64,000 bases of DNA from DASQYE01 sp036389675 (lineage in GTDB: Bacteria > Acidobacteriota > Blastocatellia > Pyrinomonadales > Pyrinomonadaceae): positions 124,001 to 188,000 of the forward strand of contig DASVWI010000003.1 in assembly GCA_036389675.1 (NCBI GenBank), read 5' to 3'. How positions within the stretch are numbered: position 1 is the first letter of the stretch; each line of letters begins with the position of its first letter. Below the pieces are notes generated by a model. That model made no database searches, was not told where the DNA came from, and saw only the letters and a program-made list of their open reading frames with translations. A program made the position numbers and the translations under genes. Shown here in pieces: positions 48,924-55,738 of the stretch.

Positions 48924-50207
48924 ATGAGCGATTCTCCTATACGTGACATTCCTCACATCAAGAAAACTCTTGATGATGCGAAGAACATTAAAAGGGTTAA
49001 GAAAATCTTACGCCTAGCTGGACCGGCGTTGCGTCTCTTCAAAGTTGATGTTAGTCAAATTAAAGAGGCATTAGCTGATGTCGAGAATCTTGAACACCTT
49101 GCGGAGGAGTTGGCGGCTGTGCCTGACCGCTTTAATGATCTTTTCGCAGAACGTGGCTGGATCATTTATGACCTAATGAACTTGGAAGTTGCCAAAGCCG
49201 CCATCAAGAAAGCAGAAGATGGCGCTATAGATGGGGCGGAAGAGGATCTAGTCAACTACTATAATGCTGAGACAGTAGAATGGCTGCTACGAACAATGCA
49301 TGTCGTGAAAGCATTCCGTCCAAGAATGTCACTCGCAGAAAAGGCGCTCGCTGATTATCGGGAGGAGCGATATCACGCTTGTGTTCCTGTCGTTCTCGCT
49401 CTCTTAGATGGGTTGGTTAATGAATTGCATGAGAAGCGTCGAGGCTTTTTTGCCGACGAAGTAGATTTACAGGCATGGGACTCAATTGCCGCACACGATA
49501 AGGGATTAAATGTTTTAGTCGAAATATTTCGGAGGGGGCGTTATAAGACAACAACTGAGCCAATTACAATCCCCTATCGGAATGGCATCATTCACGGTAT
49601 GGATTTGGGCTACGACAATAAGGTGGTCGCAGCAAAGGCATGGGCGGCTCTGTTTGCTACCCGCGATTGGGCCATAAGAGCAGAGCAACGGCTGCTTGTA
49701 GCTCCGCCTGAAAAACCTGAACGAACATGGGGTAACATTGCAAAGCAGCTTCGGGAGAATCAAGAAGATAAGGCTAGGTTAGAAGCTTGGAAAGCCCGTA
49801 CTGTGCGACTTGGCGTGGATGCGCCGAGAATGGGTGATCCCGATGCGTTTACTGAGAATACCCCGGAGCAAAAACTCGCAGAATTTTTTAGCCTCTGGAA
49901 AGCTGGCAACTATGGTCATATGGCTCAGTGTATTACGGTTATGTTTAAAATCCCAATCAGCAGGTTAGCCGGGCAAGTCAGGGAAATATATGCCTTAAAA
50001 CCTTTGAGGCGCTTTGAGTTTCTGGAAATTAAAGATGAGGCAGCGGCTATTACTAACATTGAGGCAAAATTATGGTACGAGGACGAAGGAATACCTGTCG
50101 AGCGTACTGTTGTTGTGCGGCTTATGAATGAAGACTCGAAGGGGGATCCAGTTGTGCGAGGAAAGCCAGAAGGTGTTTGGCGCGTCGTTAGTTGGGGACT
50201 CGTTTAA
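48924..50207 (+). CDS. HEPN-like protein with C-terminal NTF2-like domain
   Basis: 427 residues, ATG 48924. Residues about 85-250 are helical and contain YRNGIIHG, with R219 and H224 giving the R-x4-H motif of HEPN RNases, framed by ACVPVVLALLDGLVNEL and KAWAALFATRDWA. Residues about 305-427 read as an NTF2-like cone: LAEFFSLWKAGNYGHMAQ, EAKLWYEDEG, VVVRLMNED and a final VWRVVSWGLV. HEPN domains are the RNase part of many abortive-infection and toxin systems; this arrangement is not one I can name. No dedicated partner gene; the next gene starts 116 bp on. RNase activity is inferred from the motif. Confidence 0.65.
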   Translation: MSDSPIRDIPHIKKTLDDAKNIKRVKKILRLAGPALRLFKVDVSQIKEALADVENLEHLAEELAAVPDRFNDLFAERGWIIYDLMNLEVAKAAIKKAEDGAIDGAEEDLVNYYNAETVEWLLRTMHVVKAFRPRMSLAEKALADYREERYHACVPVVLALLDGLVNELHEKRRGFFADEVDLQAWDSIAAHDKGLNVLVEIFRRGRYKTTTEPITIPYRNGIIHGMDLGYDNKVVAAKAWAALFATRDWAIRAEQRLLVAPPEKPERTWGNIAKQLRENQEDKARLEAWKARTVRLGVDAPRMGDPDAFTENTPEQKLAEFFSLWKAGNYGHMAQCITVMFKIPISRLAGQVREIYALKPLRRFEFLEIKDEAAAITNIEAKLWYEDEGIPVERTVVVRLMNEDSKGDPVVRGKPEGVWRVVSWGLV

Positions 50208-50322
50208 TACTGAGCGGCAAACTGTGCAGTAATGAGCTATTCGAGCTGGTTATAGGTTGGTCAACCTCTCAGCGGGAACTCGCTTGGCTCAATGATACCT
50301 GCGCGAAGGCTTAATTCCAACG

Positions 50323-50832
50323 TTGTATACTTTGAATATTTTGCTATCGAATACAGAAATATCAGACATAATCATCGTCGCTCTTATAGCAGGGAGTGTT
50401 TCTCTGGTTGTTTCTGCGATTGGCTCGGGCGCGACACTATTTACTAATGCAGCGAACAGAAGGCGGCTTGAGAGGGAGATCAGACACAAATTTGTCGAAA
50501 AACTGTATGAGATACGCTTAGAGGTATACCCTGAAGCGTTCGAGATCACGCAACTCATCTTGCGTCGTAAGACGCCAATGAAAATAAACAAAAGAGATGA
50601 GTTGATGGCAATTCGTAAGCGACTACTAGAGTGGAGCAATAGCAAAGCGGCACTCGTCTTATCGAGGCGATCAATGCGAGCATTCTACGCACTAAAGAAC
50701 GCTCTCAATAAGCAGCCGGGTCTAAAAGATGAATATACAGATGAGCAAGTAGAGAAAATATGGAGTGCAAGAAATCAGTTCCGTCGGTGTTTACGGAGGG
50801 ACTTAGGCGTCCTACTTGATGAAGATCTTTGA
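50323..50832 (+). CDS. Single-TM membrane protein next to the chaperonin fusion
   Basis: 169 residues from TTG 50323 (other TTG codons at 50332 and 50341 are possible; GAAGG is 13 bp upstream). One hydrophobic segment (about 14-40; IIIVALIAGSVSLVVSAIGSG) is followed by a basic, helical cytoplasmic region (NRRRLEREIRHKFVEKLYEI; NQFRRCLRRDLG). Family not recognised; membrane proteins with this layout commonly accompany soluble effectors in defence loci. It is 68 bp upstream of the TIR-like/GroEL fusion in the same direction and is a likely partner. Confidence 0.6.
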   Translation: MYTLNILLSNTEISDIIIVALIAGSVSLVVSAIGSGATLFTNAANRRRLEREIRHKFVEKLYEIRLEVYPEAFEITQLILRRKTPMKINKRDELMAIRKRLLEWSNSKAALVLSRRSMRAFYALKNALNKQPGLKDEYTDEQVEKIWSARNQFRRCLRRDLGVLLDEDL

Positions 50833-50900
50833 TAATAGCGCCATTCAGACTCGTGTTGCGTCTCTGCTGAGACCTCTAATACAACTTCCTATTTTGACCT

Positions 50901-53024
50901 ATGGCTAAACCTAAACAGACAGTATTTTACTCTTGGCAATCCGACAGCCCGCCCAAAGCCAACAGGAACTTTATTCAAACTGTGCTGACTAAGGCCATAA
51001 AGGCAATCAACGCAAAAGAATCTATTACCGTTGAGGCGGTTCTCGATAGCGACACCCGGAACGTTACTGGCGCTCCTAAGATTTCCGACACTATCTTTAC
51101 CAAGATTGATGCGGCATCAATATTTGTGGCTGATGTAACTATCATCAGGAGGACTGCTGCGAAAATCGCAAAAGACCGTAAGGCATTACCCAACCCAAAC
51201 GTCTTGGTAGAACTTGGTTATGCTCTAAAAGTTCTAGGAGACGAAAGGCTGGTTCTAATCGCTAATACAGCCTTCGGTCGTATCGAAGATTTACCCTTCG
51301 ATTTGCTGGGCCGGAGAACCATACCTTACGCACTTGGCGAAAAAGACCTTGAGAAGAATACTGAAGGCCAGAGAATAAGAAAGCAGGTGAGGGATAATCT
51401 GCAAGGCGCACTCGAAACCGCCCTAGAAAGTATTTTCCTTCTTCCTCCAAGAGACCTTAACCAACTGTCCGCCCCGCTTCTGGTCCTAGAAGGCGCGAAG
51501 TCTCTACGAGATAAAGCCGCTTCTACGATTGGGCCTAGAGGTGGCCGTACTGCGTATATCGGAATGAGAGATAGGGAAAGGATGCTAACCAGGAACGGTC
51601 TTACTATTGCTGACAATATTACTAACAGAGACCTTCATAGTCGGGAAGGGATTGACCTGCTAAGTAAGACTGCCGAGGAGATCCGCCAGCAAATGGGAGA
51701 CGGGGCTAAAACTGCGCTCCTCTTGTGCTATGAAATGGTCAACGGTGCTTATGACGTTATTGAGACAAATGAACCGCTTGACGATGTATTAGATGGAATG
51801 GAGCGAGCGGTAGAAAAGACGGTTGGTTACATTAATAAACACCGGAAGCCGCTAAATAGGGACGAGGTATTTAATGTTGCTAAAACCGCAAGCAGAACAG
51901 CCGCAGCTAAACTCGTGACCGAAGCTTTTGAGAGAGTTAAGTCTGAAGGCATCTTGATGGTTGAGGATGATGTCGCCCCAGCCGTTTCCTCAGTTGAAAT
52001 TCAGGAAGGAATTAGATTCGACCGAGGGTATTGGTCAGAAGATTTCGCCAATGATCCAGAAACAGGGCATTGCGTCCTCAACGACTGCTACATCCTCCTG
52101 CATGAAGGAAGGATTTCTGCGACCAACGCTTATTATGAGTTACTTGGAAAAATTGTTGAGGCAGAGAAATCGGTTCTTATTCTGGCAGAAGATATAGATG
52201 ATGTAGCAATTACTACCCTACTACGCAACAAAAATAAGCTAACGTCTGTTGCTGTTAAGGCTCCTGGAAGTAAAGACGATAGGCGAAGTTGGCTTAAAGA
52301 TATTGCGGCTATTACTGGCGGGCAGGTGTTGGGTGCGGAGTATGGTAAGAAACTAGAAGATGCAGACCTGTCTGATCTTGGTGTAGCAGAAAGGGTTGTT
52401 GTCGAGAAAGACAAAACCCAGATTACTCCTGGGGCAGGTAATGAGGAGCGTATTGCGATTAGGCTTGCTCACCTTCGCGCACAAATTGAGCAAACCGTTT
52501 CTAACGAGCGAAGCAAGCTTCAAAACCGTCTAGCCAATTTGATAGGAAATACGGCTGTCATAAAAGCTGGCGGAGCAACGCGGGACGCTTTGCTTGATAA
52601 CAGGTATAACATCCAAACTGCCATGAGTTCGGTACATTGGGCGTTAGCACAGGGATACGTTTTAGGTGGCGGACTCACTTACTACAATGCCCGACAATCG
52701 CTCGAACGCGACCTGAATCTTAAATCCCTCAGCGAAGGAGAAAAGATAGGAATTAAGGCTGTTCAGCGAGCTTTGGAAGAACCAATACGATGCCTCCTTC
52801 AGACAGGCAGAGAGACAATCGAAGAACTGCAAAGCAATGCGAAGGATCAAACCGAAGTAGGATTCAATTTAGCAACTAAGAGATATGAGAACTTAAGAAC
52901 TGCGGGTGTCTGGGATGCTGCGCGACTCGCGGCCTCCGCCGTCCAAATTGCCTTTTCCCATGCCAGGATGATTCTTGAAACGACATCTTGGGATACGATT
53001 AGACCAAACCTCCCTTTTCTTTAG
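50901..53024 (+). CDS. TIR-like nucleotide-binding domain fused to a GroEL-like chaperonin
   Basis: 707 residues, ATG 50901. Residues 1-150 are a TIR-like/predicted nucleotide-binding domain: VFYSWQSDSP, ASIFVADVT, and PNPNVLVELGYAL with candidate catalytic E104. Residues about 188-700 align along the whole of GroEL: TIGPRGG, RNGLTIAD, GDGAKTA, the apical FDRGYWSEDF and VAVKAPGSKDDRR, ITGGQVLG, NTAVIKAGGAT, GYVLGGGL and the C-terminal equatorial helices. The GDG aspartate is kept (D267), but GroEL D52 is N232 and D398 is T573, so ATP hydrolysis should be lost or altered. No family named for this fusion is known to me. The chaperonin part may serve as oligomer scaffold or decoy for phage proteins; the TIR-like part as effector (inference). 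Confidence 0.85.
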   Translation: MAKPKQTVFYSWQSDSPPKANRNFIQTVLTKAIKAINAKESITVEAVLDSDTRNVTGAPKISDTIFTKIDAASIFVADVTIIRRTAAKIAKDRKALPNPNVLVELGYALKVLGDERLVLIANTAFGRIEDLPFDLLGRRTIPYALGEKDLEKNTEGQRIRKQVRDNLQGALETALESIFLLPPRDLNQLSAPLLVLEGAKSLRDKAASTIGPRGGRTAYIGMRDRERMLTRNGLTIADNITNRDLHSREGIDLLSKTAEEIRQQMGDGAKTALLLCYEMVNGAYDVIETNEPLDDVLDGMERAVEKTVGYINKHRKPLNRDEVFNVAKTASRTAAAKLVTEAFERVKSEGILMVEDDVAPAVSSVEIQEGIRFDRGYWSEDFANDPETGHCVLNDCYILLHEGRISATNAYYELLGKIVEAEKSVLILAEDIDDVAITTLLRNKNKLTSVAVKAPGSKDDRRSWLKDIAAITGGQVLGAEYGKKLEDADLSDLGVAERVVVEKDKTQITPGAGNEERIAIRLAHLRAQIEQTVSNERSKLQNRLANLIGNTAVIKAGGATRDALLDNRYNIQTAMSSVHWALAQGYVLGGGLTYYNARQSLERDLNLKSLSEGEKIGIKAVQRALEEPIRCLLQTGRETIEELQSNAKDQTEVGFNLATKRYENLRTAGVWDAARLAASAVQIAFSHARMILETTSWDTIRPNLPFL

Positions 53025-53262
53025 CAGCTCTAAACGAAAGAAGAAAAGAAAGAAGAAGGTAGTTAAGTGTCAATGGCCCGGTTGTAATAACGACGCTACC
53101 AAGGTGCTTTACCGCCAAACCACCGAAGAAGAAAGACAAGAGACTACTTCTGTCAATGTTCGTAGATGGTCTTGGGCGCAATTCCTTGAGTTCAGGGTTT
53201 GCGACACCCACCTTGAAGTGGCTAAATTTGAGCACCCCTATGTAGCGAATAAGGACCCATAA
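52975..53262 (+). CDS. Possible small zinc-finger protein overlapping the fusion gene
   Basis: Up to 95 residues if the TTG at 52975 is used, which overlaps the end of the chaperonin fusion by 50 bp. It contains a lysine-rich stretch and then CQWPGCNNDAT and VCDTHLEV, a C-x4-C...C-x2-H set that could bind zinc. No ATG and no convincing ribosome site, so the start and even the gene are uncertain. If real it would be translationally coupled to the fusion gene. Confidence 0.4.
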   Translation: MKRHLGIRLDQTSLFFSSSKRKKKRKKKVVKCQWPGCNNDATKVLYRQTTEEERQETTSVNVRRWSWAQFLEFRVCDTHLEVAKFEHPYVANKDP

Positions 53263-53403
53263 AGGTTCAACTGGGAAATAGGCATGACGGATATATCAGT
53301 TTCCAAAATCTGGGAGATTAAATATTGCGGCGCAGGAGTTCAGGGAGGATTTTGTTTAGATTTGCATTGCACAGGTTATAGCTCCACATAATAATTCAGG
53401 ATA

Positions 53404-53724
53404 TCAATATTTATTCTTCCTTTTTATGGTCGAACTTCTCCCAATACCTTCATGCTTTGTCGTAGACGGAATTTCATCCGGTAAAGATACGCCGTCGTCA
53501 ATCAACACATCGACATAAACGCCCGCCGCTTGTGCATACTTCAGCAGCGTTAATAGTGTTGGCTCACGTACCCCACGCTCATAAGCTGAAAGTTCCTCGC
53601 GTGTGAGTTTATCGCTCAGTCCTAAGTACCGAAGCATTCCATTCTGAGATAACGCGAGCTTTCTGCGAATTTCGGCGAGCTTATCACCTAAATATGCTGG
53701 TCTTTCTCTTCTACCCTTGCCCAT
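53404..53724 (-). CDS. XRE-type HTH transcriptional regulator
   Basis: 106 residues, ATG 53724 with AGGAGG 9 bp upstream. A helix-turn-helix of the lambda-repressor/XRE class spans about 12-70: LGDKLAEIRRKLALSQNGML, then LTREELSAYERGVREPTLLTLLKYA (read in parts). A basic tail follows. Its own promoter carries an 18-bp perfect palindrome between the -35 and -10 boxes, so it probably represses itself; it could also control neighbouring cargo genes. Divergent from the secreted-protein gene and convergent with the chaperonin fusion. Confidence 0.8.
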   Translation of the reverse strand: MGKGRRERPAYLGDKLAEIRRKLALSQNGMLRYLGLSDKLTREELSAYERGVREPTLLTLLKYAQAAGVYVDVLIDDGVSLPDEIPSTTKHEGIGRSSTIKRKNKY

Positions 53725-53769
53725 CAGAAGTTTCCTCCTGATGGGTCTGGTGTCTTTACTTCACCCTTG

Positions 53770-53800
53770 ATTATAGGAACAATTGTTCCTACTATGTCAC
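53770..53800 (-). promoter_or_regulatory. Promoter with palindromic operator of the XRE gene
   Basis: Read on the minus strand: -35-like GTGACA (53795-53800) and -10 TATAAT (53770-53775) with a 19-bp spacer. The perfect 18-bp palindrome TAGGAACAATTGTTCCTA (53774-53791) lies between and overlaps the -10. Typical placement for autorepression; about 50 bp upstream of the start codon. Confidence 0.7.
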
Positions 53801-53996
53801 AAGAATTCGGATTCGCCGGGGGCCGGTATTGATGGGGCATCCCGACGGCGCACATCATCTGTGCTGTCGAGCCTTATAGCACATTGAAAGCCGTACTAAC
53901 TGTCAAAGAAACGGAGCACACAAAGTAACAGTTACCTGTGACTACTTATCACGATTCGGCTTTAATCTTTAGCTATTCAAGAAAGGGAGCCCAACT

Positions 53997-54605
53997 ATGA
54001 CTCCAAGCCTTGTTCGAGTTCTAATCTTTACTTTTTTACTTGTCAACACTGCATCAGCGCAAAATAGAGATGGAAAGCAACGCCCCCTCGCTCAGCGCGC
54101 AACGTCAACACGATCATCTAATGAGCATTGGTACAGATTTTTCTCCCCGGACAAAGACTTTGTTATCCAGCTCCCTTCAAAGCCTGAGCGCCGTGCCGAT
54201 GACGAAGTGCCCAGCGGGACATCGCGGAACTACATCTTGATAAAAGCTTCTATGATATTTCAGCTCTCCTACGTTGACACAGGCTTTGAGCCTACAGACC
54301 AAGAAGCGAACCAGTTTCCGCCTGGGTTCAGCCGAGAGATGATTGACCACGCTACGCAGGAGAGAGGGGCGACTATGCTGCGGTCACAACTACTGCACAT
54401 CAACATCTACGAACTTGAAATTATATTCCCCCGCAGAGGCGACCGAAACATAATGCTCCATTCGGTTGAGCGTTATGTCATCCGTTACGGCCGCCAGTAT
54501 ACGCTCACGTGTAGTTCTACCACTCCGAACGAGAGAGTGGACTTGCGCGTCTGCCAAAGGTTTTTCGATTCATTTCGCATAGTCGGCATACCACAGCCGC
54601 AATAA
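53997..54605 (+). CDS. Secreted protein of unknown function
   Basis: 202 residues, ATG 53997 after AAGGGAG. Signal peptide at 1-21 (LVRVLIFTFLLVNTASAQ, cleavage after SAQ or ASA). The mature part starts with a polar linker, then WYRFFSPDKDFVIQLPSKPERR, a phrase common to exported acidobacterial proteins in my experience, and a two-layer alpha/beta pattern ending VCQRFFDSFRIVG. A single domain of this kind resembles periplasmic stress or lipid-binding-type folds, but no function can be claimed. Its chromosome-like character inside the transposon cargo is odd. Confidence 0.65.
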   Translation: MTPSLVRVLIFTFLLVNTASAQNRDGKQRPLAQRATSTRSSNEHWYRFFSPDKDFVIQLPSKPERRADDEVPSGTSRNYILIKASMIFQLSYVDTGFEPTDQEANQFPPGFSREMIDHATQERGATMLRSQLLHINIYELEIIFPRRGDRNIMLHSVERYVIRYGRQYTLTCSSTTPNERVDLRVCQRFFDSFRIVGIPQPQ

Positions 54606-54670
54606 GCCGTAAAAGATAATTGCGCGCCTTCAGTAGAAATTTGCACGCCCTACCACAGATCAAGAGAAGA

Positions 54671-55153
54671 ATGGCAACCCTCAATATTAAGCTGCATGGC
54701 ATTCCTGATAGAAGTAAGGCATCGAGACTCTCGATATGTATTCAATTGAATAATGAGTCCGCCCACGTGACAACAGCCCAGTCACACGCAAACAGAAAGG
54801 CGCTGGCCCAGCACTACATTGCCTCAGTTACACCTACGCGCAAAGAGTCACGCCATACTCGCAAGGTAGAAATATCGCAGTCCAAAGATCGCCTACTCCC
54901 GACTGATAAGCTCGTACTGTATGCACTCCACTCGCGAGTCGCGCTAGGCGAGGCAGTAACGCCCCCAGTGCGTGTGCGTGAGCTTGCAGAGGAGTGCTCG
55001 ATCAGCCGTAAGCAAGTGCAGATATGCCTAAAGCGGTTAGGTGAAAAAAGATTGATTAGCCGCATAACTAAAGGTGTAACCGTGGGGAGTCAAGAAGGCT
55101 ATCGTTACCGCATACTGCAAGGTACTAAGAAAGCTATCAGTAGTGGAGAATAA
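54671..55153 (+). CDS. Winged-helix DNA-binding protein
   Basis: 160 residues from ATG 54671 (AGAGAAG just upstream); a TTG 54620 reading adds 17 unlikely residues. The first half is polar and probably disordered. Residues about 70-145 form a winged helix: LLPTDKLVLYALHSRVALGE, VRVRELAEECSISRKQVQICLKRLGEKRLI (recognition helix region around RKQVQIC) and a wing ending EGYRYRIL. It lies 585 bp upstream of tnsAB on the same strand and could regulate the transposition genes or cargo; it is not TnsE and no transposition-protein motif is visible. Confidence 0.65.
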   Translation: MATLNIKLHGIPDRSKASRLSICIQLNNESAHVTTAQSHANRKALAQHYIASVTPTRKESRHTRKVEISQSKDRLLPTDKLVLYALHSRVALGEAVTPPVRVRELAEECSISRKQVQICLKRLGEKRLISRITKGVTVGSQEGYRYRILQGTKKAISSGE

Positions 55154-55738
55154 TTGGCTAGCGGTAATTAGAGATGGTCTCGCTATGATTTCGTCCATTG
55201 ATTTTCCTTGCTTTCCGCGAACAGAAGCATGGTCTATCTATGCCCAGAGACAACTCGATCTTCTAGTATATTCATACTAGCCTGCGCGCTATGGTACGCT
55301 GCGTACCATATTTATAATCAACAACTTACAGCCGCCGACAGCGAAAATTATCCTTGCTTTATATTGGAGAATAATGTAAGAGAGATGATGTATCCAGTAG
55401 TGCTGCAAACTGCCCAAGCAGATGCAAACGCTTGCAGTTTTCGCTATTGTCCTTAAACCAATGGAGGAAACGCTTAAGGAGCAAACTTCGGCCTTGAAGC
55501 AAAAGAAATGACCTGAAGCGCTAATGGTTGGTCGCCGTTCGCTTCAGGTCCACTCTTTTAACTTGCCTATGGCGAGTCGGGTTCTGTGTACCCCGAATGC
55601 TTATTCGCATTCTATTACTATTTCCCGCCTTGTCAAGCAATTTTTCTCTTTAAGCTTACGGCAGTAATAAAGCCTGTCTACAAAGGGAATCGTTGGTAAA
55701 GCTTAACAGCAAAACAACTTTTGAAAGGAACTTCTCTT
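55154..55738 (+). other. Long leader of the tns operon with three consecutive hairpins
   Basis: 585 bases without a convincing gene. Hairpin 1: GACCTGAAGCG (55510-55520) with CGCTTCAGGTC (55540-55550). Hairpin 2: GGGT (55579-55582) with ACCC (55590-55593). Hairpin 3: GAATGC (55595-55600) with GCATTC (55607-55612). They lie about 125-230 bp before tnsAB and may be a structured leader, attenuator or small RNA. No CRISPR repeat or tracr-like anti-repeat was seen. Confidence 0.5.

Noticed and set aside
55208..55456. 82-codon plus-strand frame before the tns leader
   Set aside because: No ribosome site or motif; unlike neighbouring genes in composition.
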